DNA of 64,000 nt from Clostridium sp. UBA4548 (GCF_002387895.1 NZ_DGLI01000023.1:222330-286329); one strand, 5' to 3'; counted from the first letter of the stretch, positions 42,761 through 52,191 are shown. Made by a program: numbers and translations. Notes: generated from the letters alone by a model not told the origin.

Positions 42761-44038
42761 ATGGCTAAAGAAAAAAACAAAACTATGTGTGCACTTAATC
42801 GTGCAGAAGAATTAAAATCAAAAATTGAGGATTATACAAAGATTAAGGATACTATACCTAAGGGGTTATCCAATACTGCAGAAGCTAAAAATCAAGAAAA
42901 AAAGAAAAAAATTCTGTCCCTACTTAATGGAACAGAAGCTGATTGGAATGATTGGCAATGGCATATAAGAAATAGAATTCAAGATGTAGATTTACTATGT
43001 CAAATTGTAGAATTGGATGACTCTGAAATTGCAAGTATAAAAAAAGTTCAAGAAAAATTCAGATGGGGAATCTCACCTTACTATGCCTCTTTAATGGATG
43101 ATAATAAGCTAAATCCAGTAAGGCTTCAATCTATTCCTACTATTTTAGAATTAAACCAGCATGGCTCTATTGATCCCATGGGAGAAGAATTTACTAATCC
43201 AGCTGGTGCTATTACAAGGAGATATCCTGATAGACTAATTATTAATGTTACAAATCTTTGCTCATCCTTTTGTAGGCATTGTCAAAGACGAAGAAACATT
43301 GGCACTTTTGACACCCACAAAACTAAAGAAGTTCTCCAAGAATCCATTGACTATATAAGAAATAACCCTGAAATACGTGATGTATTAATCACTGGTGGCG
43401 ATGCTCTTATGTTGTCTGATGATACCCTCGATTGGCTGCTCGGAGAAATATATAATATACCAACAGTAGATTATATTCGACTTGGTACTCGTACCCTTGT
43501 GAACTTACCTCAAAGAATTACTGAAAATTTACTTAATATCTTTAAAAAGTATTCACCTATTTATATAAATACCCATTTTAATCACCCTTTAGAAATCACA
43601 AAAGAAGCAAAAGAAGCCTGTGATAAATTATCTAATATAGGAATTCCCCTAGGAAATCAGGCAGTACTATTAAACGGCATAAATAATGATAAGTTTGTAA
43701 TGCGACTTCTAAATCAGCAGCTTTTAAAATGCAGGGTTAGGCCTTACTATATATTCCATGCTAAAAGTGTAGTTGGAACCACCCACTTTAATACATCTAT
43801 AGATGATGGTATTGAAATAATGGAATATCTCAGGGGTTATACCTCTGGAATGGCAATCCCAACTTACATTGTTAACGCTCCAAATGGAGATGGAAAAACT
43901 CCAATTTTGCCTCAATATATCATATCTAGAGGTAAGAACTATGTTAAAATCAGAACTTGGGAAGGCAAAATATATGACTATCCTAATAATTTCACACAGG
44001 ACTTAGGGAGTCTACTAAAAGAAAATAATGCAAATTAA
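42761..44038 (+). CDS. eam: Glutamate 2,3-aminomutase (radical SAM, KamA family)
   Basis: Radical SAM/PLP enzyme converting alpha-glutamate to beta-glutamate, 425 residues. The Fe-S motif CSSFCRHC gives Cys167, Cys171 and Cys174; the PLP lysine is Lys379 in GDGKTP. The two Asp residues that bind the side chain of lysine in lysine 2,3-aminomutase are replaced by Lys335 (FHAKSVVGT) and Asn372 (VNAPNG), the substitution known for the Clostridium difficile glutamate enzyme. The product may serve as a compatible solute. The ribosome site is AAGGAGGG. Confidence 0.88.
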   Translation: MAKEKNKTMCALNRAEELKSKIEDYTKIKDTIPKGLSNTAEAKNQEKKKKILSLLNGTEADWNDWQWHIRNRIQDVDLLCQIVELDDSEIASIKKVQEKFRWGISPYYASLMDDNKLNPVRLQSIPTILELNQHGSIDPMGEEFTNPAGAITRRYPDRLIINVTNLCSSFCRHCQRRRNIGTFDTHKTKEVLQESIDYIRNNPEIRDVLITGGDALMLSDDTLDWLLGEIYNIPTVDYIRLGTRTLVNLPQRITENLLNIFKKYSPIYINTHFNHPLEITKEAKEACDKLSNIGIPLGNQAVLLNGINNDKFVMRLLNQQLLKCRVRPYYIFHAKSVVGTTHFNTSIDDGIEIMEYLRGYTSGMAIPTYIVNAPNGDGKTPILPQYIISRGKNYVKIRTWEGKIYDYPNNFTQDLGSLLKENNAN

Positions 44039-44043
44039 CATAA

Positions 44044-44067
44044 CCCTAAGTATTTTTACTTAGGGCT
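44044..44067 (+). terminator. Terminator of glutamate 2,3-aminomutase gene
   Basis: CCCTAAGTA and TACTTAGGG with a T4 loop, followed by CTTTATT, a few bases after the stop. Confidence 0.8.
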
Positions 44068-44160
44068 TTATTGTGTAGTTTTTTCCTATAGGTATTAATA
44101 CTTATTATTATATTGTTAAATTTAAATATTGTTAACAATAAAAAAAATATAGCAATATAT

Positions 44161-44225
44161 AGTGTTTATGCGGGTTTTACCGGATTTAACCTAAGTTAGT
44201 CCTACTTATATACCCTGAAAACACT
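44161..44225. other. Extended imperfect hairpin
   Basis: Nested complementary blocks AGTGTTT/AAACACT, GGGT/ACCC, GGA/TCC and AAC/GTT fold 65 bases into one interrupted hairpin. It lies between two convergent terminators, so it is outside both neighbouring transcripts. No known RNA family was recognised. Confidence 0.4.
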
Positions 44226-44261
44226 AAGAAGTGCATGTGTTTATGCTGATAAAATAATAAA

Positions 44262-44296
44262 CAACTTAAGTAATAAATTATCTATTACTTAAGTTG
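44262..44296 (-). terminator. Terminator of the UDP-sugar pyrophosphorylase gene
   Basis: CAACTTAAGTAATA pairs perfectly with TATTACTTAAGTTG around seven bases; on the minus strand TTTATTATTTT follows. Confidence 0.85.
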
Positions 44297-44333
44297 CTTC
44301 TCTATAAATCTAATGATGAATAAAACTCACCTT

Positions 44334-45692
44334 CTAGATTTCATTAATATTTTTACCCTTTAAATTATCTCCGTAATATGATGTTAAAGGAGAAACTTCA
44401 ATTTGATTTTTTTCTAACTCCTCCTTATTAAATCCTGCGTCAGTGAGCCATTTTTTATGTAAATTTAAAATTAATTTCTTTGCTGTTTCAGGACTATCTT
44501 CTCCCTCTTTATTTTTTACTGGGGCAAATTCCTCTTCTCTTTTCACTTCTAAGGCTGCCATGTCCTCCAATTTTTCAAATATATCAAATAAGAAATATTC
44601 AAACTTATAACCATTAGGTTCTGTAGGTAATACTTTCCTTCCATGACTATCTAAATGTTCAATTTTTTTATGTGCAATATGTAGTGGTAAAGGTTCCTCT
44701 ATTATTTTTTCTATGAATTTTATATTTAATAAATGATTTAATATATTTGCATTTGAATAAACGAGTTTTCCTTCTGAATCAACCTCACTTGCAATTATAT
44801 TTTGCATCTCAGAATATTCAACAATAGCAGGTTTATTATTCTTATAGCACAAAACCCCTACTTTTTCTTCGGCATACTTTTTCTCTACTACTTTACTAGC
44901 TGCTAACTGCTTTGAACTTATAGTAAATCCAATAAAAAGTGGATCAGCTACTCTTACTAAGGCGTTATCAATTCCATATATAAACAACCATTCAACTCCT
45001 TTAGATTTCATATCCTCAAGAGCTCCTGATTCTTTTAAAGCAAGAAAGCAACCGCCATTTCCATTAGAACTCATAACAATTCTACCCTTATCAGACAAAA
45101 GTATCTTTCCATCTTCACCTACAGCAGGCATGGTTCGCTGTTTAAAAAACATTATCATACTTTTAGGATAACCAAAATAATTATGTTCTTCAAAAAAGCT
45201 TACTGTATCTTGATGATTATCAACACTTGTCATGATATATAATGGAATATACTTTTTACACTCTTTTGATAGATAAATTAGCCTCTCACATTGAAGTTGA
45301 AACAGTGATTTTCCTGATGGTAAACCTATACTGAATGTACCCTTTGGTCCTTTATGCCCAAGCCTAGTGCCTTGCCCACCTGCAACTAAATAAACAGCAA
45401 CCCTGCCCTTTGTTAGTGCATCCATTCCAATATTATATAAGTTAACTCTTTCTTCTTCTGTGTACAATTTAAGACTCTTTGCTTTAAGTGGCTTAAACTC
45501 ATTATCCACTTTTTCACTATCATCACATTTCACGCCATTATATGTATCTTGCACTAAATCAAAATCTATTGAAAGTATTTCGTTAATTAATTCTGATTTC
45601 TCCTCTTCACTTAAAAAGCTATAGAAGTGTAGTAAATGCTCCTGATCATATTTCTTTAACAAATCCATAGTTTTATCTAAATCTTTTCTCAT
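44334..45692 (-). CDS. UDP-sugar pyrophosphorylase (UDPGP type 1/UAP family)
   Basis: Nucleotidyltransferase of 452 residues, making a UDP-sugar from UTP and a sugar 1-phosphate. The UTP-binding motif LVAGGQGTRLGHKGPKGTFSIG, then LFQLQCERLIYL, MTSVDNHQDT, NGNGGCF and IYGIDNALVRVADPLFIGF match eukaryotic-type UDP-GlcNAc/UDP-glucose pyrophosphorylases rather than bacterial GalU or GlmU. The preferred sugar cannot be read. It is monocistronic with an extended -10 (TATGGTAAAAT) about 80 bp upstream. Confidence 0.88.
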   Translation of the reverse strand: MRKDLDKTMDLLKKYDQEHLLHFYSFLSEEEKSELINEILSIDFDLVQDTYNGVKCDDSEKVDNEFKPLKAKSLKLYTEEERVNLYNIGMDALTKGRVAVYLVAGGQGTRLGHKGPKGTFSIGLPSGKSLFQLQCERLIYLSKECKKYIPLYIMTSVDNHQDTVSFFEEHNYFGYPKSMIMFFKQRTMPAVGEDGKILLSDKGRIVMSSNGNGGCFLALKESGALEDMKSKGVEWLFIYGIDNALVRVADPLFIGFTISSKQLAASKVVEKKYAEEKVGVLCYKNNKPAIVEYSEMQNIIASEVDSEGKLVYSNANILNHLLNIKFIEKIIEEPLPLHIAHKKIEHLDSHGRKVLPTEPNGYKFEYFLFDIFEKLEDMAALEVKREEEFAPVKNKEGEDSPETAKKLILNLHKKWLTDAGFNKEELEKNQIEVSPLTSYYGDNLKGKNINEI

Positions 45693-45771
45693 TAAAAATC
45701 ATCTCCATCATAATTGTTATTTATAAATATGAATTCCCCTAAACTGAAAGGTAATACTTCTCTTTAATAAT

Positions 45772-45782
45772 ATTTTACCATA
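45772..45782 (-). promoter_or_regulatory. Extended -10 element, UDP-sugar pyrophosphorylase gene
   Basis: On the minus strand TATGGTAAAAT, about 80 bp before the start codon; the same string occurs upstream of several other genes. Confidence 0.5.
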
Positions 45783-45902
45783 AACAAACTTTACATACAG
45801 GGCAATTTTCTTCTGTAATATCTAACTATAATAAAATCTTAATTATATACAATAAACACACTGCATAAATTTAACTAACTCTCTTTGCATTCTCTTTAAT
45901 AT

Positions 45903-45946
45903 AAGTAGCCTATAATTTCTCTCATTGTAGAAATTATAGGCTACTT
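45903..45946. repeat. 18-bp perfect hairpin, possible relative of R3
   Basis: AAGTAGCCTATAATTTCT and its exact complement around an 8-base loop. The preceding 60 bases (ACAATAAACACAC...TCTCTTTAATATAAGT) resemble the left half of repeat R3, so it may be a diverged third copy. It sits in the 500-base gap between the pyrophosphorylase and DUF1801 genes; nothing else was recognised there. Confidence 0.4.
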
Positions 45947-46152
45947 ACATATCCCTCTTATTCTCAATGTAGATTGACTATAATATGGTAAATGTACTCA
46001 TGTGAAATTATAACACTTTATCACACTAACTAATTATTAAAAAGCCTCTTGTTTTTTCTTTTGTTCTTCTCTATGTTTGGTTAAAAAAATAATAGGTTTA
46101 ATTTTAATTAAATTAGAAAAGTAGTTTAAATTACTATCATATTTTTAACATA

Positions 46153-46190
46153 TAAGGAAAGGGTATACATTTGTGCATACCCTTTCCTTA
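46153..46190 (-). terminator. Terminator of the DUF1801 gene
   Basis: TAAGGAAAGGGTAT and ATACCCTTTCCTTA form a 14-bp stem touching the stop codon; the minus-strand tail is only moderately T-rich. Confidence 0.7.
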
Positions 46191-46601
46191 TTAATGATGG
46201 TTCCCATTATGGTAACACCATATTGCTATTTCTGCAATAAGCTGGAGTGGCAACTGCTTGCTATAGGGAAACTGCACTGCACCTTTACTTGTCTTGTATT
46301 CACTTAGTCTTTCAGTGAAATGCACTACAGCCTCAGGTCCAGGGTACAACCCAATGTGATTTTTAAATGCCGCAAAATGAATTATATTTTGCTTATTCCA
46401 GTAAGTTGGCATACTCCACGAGATACGTTCTTGTGCATTTGGGAGTGCTGCACGAAGTGTATCTCTCACTTGATTTAGTAGTGGTCTAACCTCTTCAGAT
46501 TGTGCATCAATATAAGCCTCAATAGTCTTCGGTGGCTCACCGCAGAAATGATCTTGGTCTGTATTCTTAAAATTACGTCCGCATTTAGGACATTGCCACA
46601 T
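46191..46601 (-). CDS. DUF1801 protein with N-terminal zinc ribbon
   Basis: A 136-residue protein. Residues 1-22 form a Cys/His zinc ribbon (WQCPKCGRNFKNTDQDHFC) and residues about 25-130 are a DUF1801/YdhG-type domain (QVRDTLRAALPNAQERISWSMPTYW, HIGLYPGPEAV, AVQFPYSKQLPLQLI). The domain family includes proteins called iron chaperone-like, but bacterial function is not established. The ATG follows GAGGGG. It is monocistronic. Confidence 0.82.
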   Translation of the reverse strand: MWQCPKCGRNFKNTDQDHFCGEPPKTIEAYIDAQSEEVRPLLNQVRDTLRAALPNAQERISWSMPTYWNKQNIIHFAAFKNHIGLYPGPEAVVHFTERLSEYKTSKGAVQFPYSKQLPLQLIAEIAIWCYHNGNHH

Positions 46602-46798
46602 AGCATATTCCCCTCGCTCTCTCTATAATGGTCACTTTTATTGTAACTGTGACCTCCAAATTTCTAAGTTAAATATTAACTGTTACATTGTAAGTAGTTA
46701 TTTCTATTATACTTTAAGTACTACTCCTCTGTAATCATTTATTTGCTACATAATAGCCATACTTTAGCATATAAGTTGCACTATCATTTCTACATTAT

Positions 46799-46824
46799 AA
46801 AATAAGTTTTAGGCAACTTATTTT
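46799..46824 (-). terminator. Hairpin after the first anti-sigma gene
   Basis: AAAATAAGTT and AACTTATTTT, perfect 10 bp with a 6-base loop, about 70 bp after the anti-sigma stop. A proper T run is missing. Confidence 0.5.
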
Positions 46825-46895
46825 AAAGACAATGTAAAATACAATTAGACATATTAATGTAATATCCTTGTTATATTTTATTATAATGATTATTT

Positions 46896-48692
46896 TTAGT
46901 AAGCTTCAGTATACCCTGTAGTGTCTTTTTTCATCTCTTTATCATCTATTGGTATATTTAATTTTATAAAAGTGGTTTCTAGTTCAGTTGTTGTCTCTCC
47001 ATTTTCATCATACCATTCCATCTTTAATATTATACCAGTATTTTTTTCCACCCAAGCCTTATATTTTGTTGAATCAAATTTAACTGAATAGTAATTATCA
47101 AAGGTGCCCTCAATTACCGCTGCATCCAGCTCTAAATACTTTTCTACGGCAGATATAGACCACTTTGATTCATCTTTTAAAATTCCAACTGCCAAGTTTT
47201 GATTAAACAAACTTTCTTTTGCATAAATTAAAAATAAAGGGTCAGGTCTTAGATAGACTTCACTACTACCATCTGATGCAGTAGCGTATTTATTTTCTAT
47301 ATTATTCCTTGTGGTACCTCCTTTAGATGTGGATACCTCACCAGATCTATAGGTTTTTGTATTGTTGTCAAATATAGTCTTCATATTTCCATTAAGAGTT
47401 GCTTCAAGTATATTTCCATCTTTTGAAGTTTCTTTTTCATAGCTTGATGGGGTATCTTTAAGTTCCACCTTGTAATCTACTGTAACATCATTATTAAACC
47501 TTTTCTGGTTCCATCTAAAGCTTCCTTTTGCACTTGTGAAATAGTCTACACTATTGGCAATTTTATTACGTAAATCTCTTTTAGAGACTTCTTTTGATTC
47601 CTTTGTTAAATCCTCTGTTTCAATTAATGCCCTAAGATCATCTGTTGTTTCATAATGCCAGTCCTTTAATCCAACAATATCTATTTTGTTTATATCCTTA
47701 TAATAATATAATCTTAGCTCAGCCTTATCTTTATAATTAATGCATATCATATATTGATTTTCTACAGATCTCTTTCCACTGAACTCTTTATTAATTGGTT
47801 TAGAGGTTTCTAATACAGATAAAAACTTCTCTAAATTATTAGTAATAGTGGTTCTCTTTTCTACACCTAGGTTTCCATCACTTCCATTTGTAAATTTAAT
47901 TAGTTCAACACTTTCTATATTTTCAAACTTAAAGGTTGCTGGTTCAAAACCCTCAGGTCTAACCTGACTTCGGCTATTTATTGGAAATATTCCTGGATCA
48001 TACCCATCGTAAGATAAGCCCCCCCCTATTAATTCGTTTTTATCATTATAGTATAAAACAGCGCTTATACTTCCATTGAAGTTATACTTTGATTTTTCCC
48101 TTAAGGCATAAGTTACTTGCTTAACTTCCACATGCTTGTATTGTGCTAAATCAAGGCCTATCTCCTTAGATGCTTCTATTTCTAAATTTGACCCAAAGGA
48201 TTCATTTATCACAATTTGCTTTTCACTAAGCTTCTCCTCTATATGATAATTGTACTTAAGAAGGATATTTTTAGATTTTTCATCTATATCCTCTTTCTGT
48301 ACATTTTCCTTTTGCACTCTAGCTATATTATTGTTCTTTAATTTACCTACTAAATTAAACTTTTCATTAAACATAGGTATACTTATTACTGCAAAAGCTA
48401 GCACTGCTACTGCTGTGCACTTTGCAACTGTCCTTCTACTTCCAATTATTTTATTTAGGTAAAAATACTTTTTCCTTGAATATAAGCCCTTGTCTATTTT
48501 ACTCATCACAGTAGCTGCAAATCCTGAAGGTGCATGAAGTGGAGTTTCACTAATACTTTCCATAAGCTTAAAGGCATTTAAAACTTCTGTGCATTTTTTA
48601 CAAACTCTAATATGCTCTTCAACCATTTTTAAGTTTTCATCATCAAGTTTGTTTTCAATATAATTATATAAGTTTTCTTCATTACACTTCAT
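46896..48692 (-). CDS. Anti-sigma factor with zinc-finger domain and large extracellular region
   Basis: A 598-residue membrane protein. The cytoplasmic N-terminus has the ZAS motif His27-x3-Cys31-x2-Cys34 (EEHIRVCKKC) that binds ECF sigma factors. One membrane helix spans about residues 92-108. The outside part of almost 490 residues contains a LolA/outer membrane lipoprotein-like beta region (RNKIANSVDYFTSAKGSFRWNQ...). It overlaps the upstream sigma gene by 11 bp, so the two are translated together. The signal sensed is unknown. Confidence 0.85.
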   Translation of the reverse strand: MKCNEENLYNYIENKLDDENLKMVEEHIRVCKKCTEVLNAFKLMESISETPLHAPSGFAATVMSKIDKGLYSRKKYFYLNKIIGSRRTVAKCTAVAVLAFAVISIPMFNEKFNLVGKLKNNNIARVQKENVQKEDIDEKSKNILLKYNYHIEEKLSEKQIVINESFGSNLEIEASKEIGLDLAQYKHVEVKQVTYALREKSKYNFNGSISAVLYYNDKNELIGGGLSYDGYDPGIFPINSRSQVRPEGFEPATFKFENIESVELIKFTNGSDGNLGVEKRTTITNNLEKFLSVLETSKPINKEFSGKRSVENQYMICINYKDKAELRLYYYKDINKIDIVGLKDWHYETTDDLRALIETEDLTKESKEVSKRDLRNKIANSVDYFTSAKGSFRWNQKRFNNDVTVDYKVELKDTPSSYEKETSKDGNILEATLNGNMKTIFDNNTKTYRSGEVSTSKGGTTRNNIENKYATASDGSSEVYLRPDPLFLIYAKESLFNQNLAVGILKDESKWSISAVEKYLELDAAVIEGTFDNYYSVKFDSTKYKAWVEKNTGIILKMEWYDENGETTTELETTFIKLNIPIDDKEMKKDTTGYTEAY

Positions 48693-49251
48693 TTAAAATA
48701 CCTCCCTCTTCTAATTCATCTCCACTTGAGAAATATAATTTTTTCTTTGCTCTAAAGGCCTTCATTTTAACCGTATCTTCATTAATTTTAAGAAATTCTG
48801 CTATTTCCTTATAAGAAAATCCATGGACAAATTTAAGCAAAATAATATTCTTTTGATCTTCCTTAAGAATGCTCAATCTTCTATGTAGTTCTCTCTCTTT
48901 CTCCTTTAGCTCTAGCATATTTTCAGGATTGTATTTATCATCGGATTTTAAGTTTTCAAAAGACTCATCAAACTCCACAGTGGATTTTTTCCTCTTTTTT
49001 AAATGAGTGTTCATTGTATTAATTGTAATTTTGAATAACCAGTGATAAAAGCTAGACTTATCTTCGAGTTTATATAAATTTTTATAGGCTTTTAAAAAGG
49101 CTTCTTGCATGATATCTTCACTATCCTCTTTATCCAAGTTGTTTTTATATAAAAAGCCGTAGATAGTATCTTGATACTTCACAATAAGAGTTTCATATGC
49201 CTTCTCATCACCTTTTAGAACTTTCTCTACCAACAAAGAATCTGTACTCAA
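48682..49251 (-). CDS. ECF-family RNA polymerase sigma factor (1)
   Basis: A 189-residue sigma-70 family member with region 2 (YGFLYKNNLDKEDSEDIMQEAFLKAYKNLYKLEDKSSFYHWLFKI) and region 4 (LSILKEDQKNIILLKFVHGFSYKEIAEFLKINEDTVKMKAFRAKKKL) only, as expected for ECF factors. The downstream overlapping gene is its anti-sigma factor. Such pairs commonly activate their own promoter. Confidence 0.92.
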   Translation of the reverse strand: MSTDSLLVEKVLKGDEKAYETLIVKYQDTIYGFLYKNNLDKEDSEDIMQEAFLKAYKNLYKLEDKSSFYHWLFKITINTMNTHLKKRKKSTVEFDESFENLKSDDKYNPENMLELKEKERELHRRLSILKEDQKNIILLKFVHGFSYKEIAEFLKINEDTVKMKAFRAKKKLYFSSGDELEEGGILNEV

Positions 49252-49408
49252 AAACTCTTCACCCCCTAATATATCTTCTCTAAATACCCTATAACTATAA
49301 AGACCTTATTGATTTTAAAAAAGTAACACTTTGCTTTAAACTTTCTTTTTCTATTGATCAGTTTTTCTAAAACTCAATTTTTGTTTTAATTTTTTTAGAT
49401 TTAGCATA

Positions 49409-49541
49409 AGGCATCTTCAAAAATAAACAAGTCAGTATTTTCCTCTAACTACTGTTATACTAGGTCAACAAGCTCCTTGTCAGCACAAGCTTGCTCGTGA
49501 ACTCAAAATATTTTTCACTTGTCATTTATTTTCAGATACCT
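49409..49541. mobile_element. MITE-like element, copy 2 (reverse orientation)
   Basis: About 133 bp bounded by AGGCAT and ATACCT. Reverse-complemented, it reads AGGTATCTGAAAATAAAT..., TATTTTGAGTTCAC, GCAAGCTTGTGC.GACAAGG and GACTTGTTTATTTTTGA, matching the copy at 53247-53422 block by block. It lies upstream of the first ECF sigma gene. Confidence 0.75.
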
Positions 49542-49602
49542 AATGAAACACTAATTAATACTTTGCTTCAATTCTTCAATATTGCATTTATGTAAGAAAA
49601 AA

Positions 49603-49638
49603 GTAGCTAAGAGTATTTTTAACCATACCTTTAGCTAC
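49603..49638 (-). terminator. Terminator of the PH-domain gene
   Basis: GTAGCTAA and TTAGCTAC close a stem followed on the minus strand by TTTTTTCTT; its sequence resembles the exporter terminator at 42299-42345. Confidence 0.7.
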
Positions 49639-49699
49639 CTTCTAAACCAATGAATGATATATTATTTATCTAACATGTGAGCACTTCCAATTTTACATA

Positions 49700-50071
49700 T
49701 TATTTTAAAAGAACACTTGCTATTAGTTTATCAAACTTACGTATATCCACATCTTTGTTTAAGTTTACTTTTATATGCCCTGCCCTTGTCCAAAGTTCAA
49801 CTTCAGCATTCATATCAAATAATTTTCCTGCATTTTCTGTAGACCACATGTTAATTGATGAGTATGGTAGTGAGTATATCTCTACTTTTTTTCCTGTAAG
49901 TCCCTGTGAATCTCTTACGATTAATCTCTTATTAGTAAATATAGCACTATCGCGGAAGGTTTTATAAGCAGCAATTGCTACCTCCCCTTCCACTAGTAAA
50001 TCCTTTGCATCATTAGGAATTGGGCACTCTGATATTAATGTCCATGATAAAATGTTATTTGATTCTGGCAT
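49700..50071 (-). CDS. Bacterial PH-domain protein
   Basis: A 123-residue soluble protein that fits the bacterial pleckstrin-homology (bPH_1) family over its whole length: LLVEGEVAIAAYKTFRDSAIFTNKRLIVRDSQGLTGKKVEIYSLPYSSINMWSTENAG is the core. The role of these proteins is unknown. The ribosome site is AAGGAGG. It lies between two ECF sigma/anti-sigma modules but has its own terminator. Confidence 0.8.
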   Translation of the reverse strand: MPESNNILSWTLISECPIPNDAKDLLVEGEVAIAAYKTFRDSAIFTNKRLIVRDSQGLTGKKVEIYSLPYSSINMWSTENAGKLFDMNAEVELWTRAGHIKVNLNKDVDIRKFDKLIASVLLK

Positions 50072-50347
50072 TTTATTGTCCTCCTTAAATTTTATAGTGT
50101 TTCATAGTTCTCCATTAGATTACTAAATCTACTTTTAGAATAAATATTTATAACTTTATAATATCTCTTGACTTCTGTTTATTCATTATCAAATATCGAA
50201 ACTATTTATCTAAGTATATATCTCTATTATACTTTAAACAAAGGTTGAATTCCAACATTTTCAAGAGTAGTTTTAAACCTAATATCTTTTCCATATAATT
50301 AGCTATATTTCTCTTGAATGAATTGTAAGCCTGCTATTTTATAAAAA

Positions 50348-50379
50348 ATTTGCATTGGTCAAATTGAACAATGCAAATT
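50348..50379 (-). terminator. Terminator of the second sigma module
   Basis: AATTTGCATTG and CAATGCAAATT, an 11-bp perfect stem, about 55 bp after the DUF4179 stop; the minus-strand tail is TTTTTAT-like. Confidence 0.7.
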
Positions 50380-50434
50380 GTTGAAAGTTCTTAGTTTTAA
50401 AAAAGTTTATTAATTAGCAAGTAGAATACATACC

Positions 50435-51538
50435 TTACTTTATTTTAATAGTAAATTCTTCGCCAACTTGCTTATAACCATTATCTAACTTTTGATTTTT
50501 GCCTGGAAAGGCTACTTTTTTCTCAACCTGCTTCAAGTCACTATTGAAAATTCCATTACCCTCTGAAAAAGCCGCTGCATATGGTGTTAAGGTTATCTCT
50601 ATTGCCTCATCACTGATTTCTTCACCTAATGCAGTTGATAGTTCAAGAATACCTTGGTCTGCACTCATAATTCTTGGTTTAAACACAATTTTATTTCCAC
50701 AATTATCATAGCCCCTTAACTGTATATCATAAACAGTCTCAGATTTATTTGTATTATCAATATCTAAAAATAACTTTGTACTAACTTTATTGCTTACATA
50801 ATTTTTTAGTGTTACTATACTACCATTTTCCAAAGTAAAGTTATGATTTATTGGAAGTTTTATAGTGTCTCCAGCTAATTTATCCCCATTAGTATTAAAT
50901 TCAAATTCATAAGGTTTTATATTAGTTACTTCTCCATTTAACAATATTGATGGATAAACTATTTTTACTGCTAAGTCCCCTTTTAGTTCATTGTCCTTAA
51001 GACTATAGGTCACTACCTGCTGAAATGTGGAATCCTCAGTAATTTTTCCAACTCCACTGGAGGATTCTGATAGCTCTACTCCATTTATAAATACTTCTCC
51101 ATGGACATCAATACTTTCAATTTTTAAATCACCTTTCTCGTATTTAATTGTGGTTGACACTACTAATTCATTTCCATTTAGTATAACTTCATTTAATTGG
51201 ACACTTATAGCCTCACTACTTTTACTTTGATCAACTACAGTTTTATATCTACCTAAATCCTTATTAGTGCCTAAAAATAATCCCATATCTGCTGTTGCTA
51301 ACTTAATTGCAGCAGCTACAGAAGTTCCAAAACCACTTCCAACAGTTCCTACCGCAATAGCAATTACAATAGCTGCTGCCATTATTCCCTTCTTTATGTT
51401 CTTTTTCTCATTTTTTTTAATAGACTTTTTAAATCTAGCTTCTATTTGTTTTTTTTCAATAGGATTAAATCCTTCTCTATCTAATCCTTCTAAATCAATA
51501 TTGTTATCATTTAACATATCATATATATTATTGCCCAT
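50435..51538 (-). CDS. DUF4179 membrane protein, probable anti-sigma factor
   Basis: A 367-residue protein. The first 55 residues are cytoplasmic and charged; one membrane helix spans about 60-85 (IMAAAIVIAIAVGTVGSGFGTSVAAAI); the rest is an extracellular DUF4179 domain (LGRYKTVVDQSKSSEAISVQLNEVILNGNELVVSTTIKYE). DUF4179 proteins usually sit directly behind an ECF sigma gene, as here, and are taken to be its anti-sigma factor. The ATG at 51538, 4 bp after the sigma stop, is preferred over an upstream in-frame ATG. Confidence 0.82.
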   Translation of the reverse strand: MGNNIYDMLNDNNIDLEGLDREGFNPIEKKQIEARFKKSIKKNEKKNIKKGIMAAAIVIAIAVGTVGSGFGTSVAAAIKLATADMGLFLGTNKDLGRYKTVVDQSKSSEAISVQLNEVILNGNELVVSTTIKYEKGDLKIESIDVHGEVFINGVELSESSSGVGKITEDSTFQQVVTYSLKDNELKGDLAVKIVYPSILLNGEVTNIKPYEFEFNTNGDKLAGDTIKLPINHNFTLENGSIVTLKNYVSNKVSTKLFLDIDNTNKSETVYDIQLRGYDNCGNKIVFKPRIMSADQGILELSTALGEEISDEAIEITLTPYAAAFSEGNGIFNSDLKQVEKKVAFPGKNQKLDNGYKQVGEEFTIKIK

Positions 51539-51542
51539 TAGA

Positions 51543-52097
51543 TTACACCCTGCTTTCATTTGTATTCAGTACATTTTTAATCTTCTTTTTTGCTCTTGAT
51601 AGCCTGTTGTAAATAACCTCTCTTTTCATACCCGTTTCAAAACATACCTGATCCATAGCTTTTTCCTCTAAATATAGCTTTAGAAATAAATCTTTGTCCT
51701 CTTTCTTTAAGCAGTTAAGCATGGAATCTAAATCTTTATTAAGCTCATTATTGAGTATTTCATTCAATGAGTTATCTTCTACACTGATCTCTAAATTGTC
51801 AACATCTTCATGACCTAAATTCTTCAAATACTTTCTTTTATAATCTATGCATTTATATTTTGCTACACCAGCTAGCCAGTTTTTAAATTCACTTCTACTC
51901 TCATCAAAGCTATGGATGTTGTACCAAACTGCCATAAGTATGTCATTTATACATTCACCTTGAAGACTTTCTAAATTATACAGATGTTTTTTTACAGTAG
52001 ATTTAATAATCCAACCATATTGCTCTAAGATATAACTTAAAGCTTCTTCATTTTGCAGCTTTAATTGATGAATAAAATTTTCTTCAGAAATCTCCAT
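51543..52097 (-). CDS. ECF-family RNA polymerase sigma factor (2)
   Basis: A 184-residue sigma factor with region 2 (LEQYGWIIKSTVKKHL, CINDILMAVWYNIHSFDESRSEFKNWLAGVAKYKCIDYKRKY) and region 4 (LFLKLYLEEKAMDQVCFETGMKREVIYNRLSRAKKKI). It belongs to the group paired with DUF4179 anti-sigma factors. It is the second ECF module in 6 kb and is not a close copy of the first. Confidence 0.9.
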   Translation of the reverse strand: MEISEENFIHQLKLQNEEALSYILEQYGWIIKSTVKKHLYNLESLQGECINDILMAVWYNIHSFDESRSEFKNWLAGVAKYKCIDYKRKYLKNLGHEDVDNLEISVEDNSLNEILNNELNKDLDSMLNCLKKEDKDLFLKLYLEEKAMDQVCFETGMKREVIYNRLSRAKKKIKNVLNTNESRV

Positions 52098-52191
52098 AAT
52101 TAACCTCTTTTCTATACAAGCTCATTTTTAAGTGTTTTTCTATTCACCTAATACTTCGTTGAATTTTCACTATTTCTATCAAAAATAAAAA

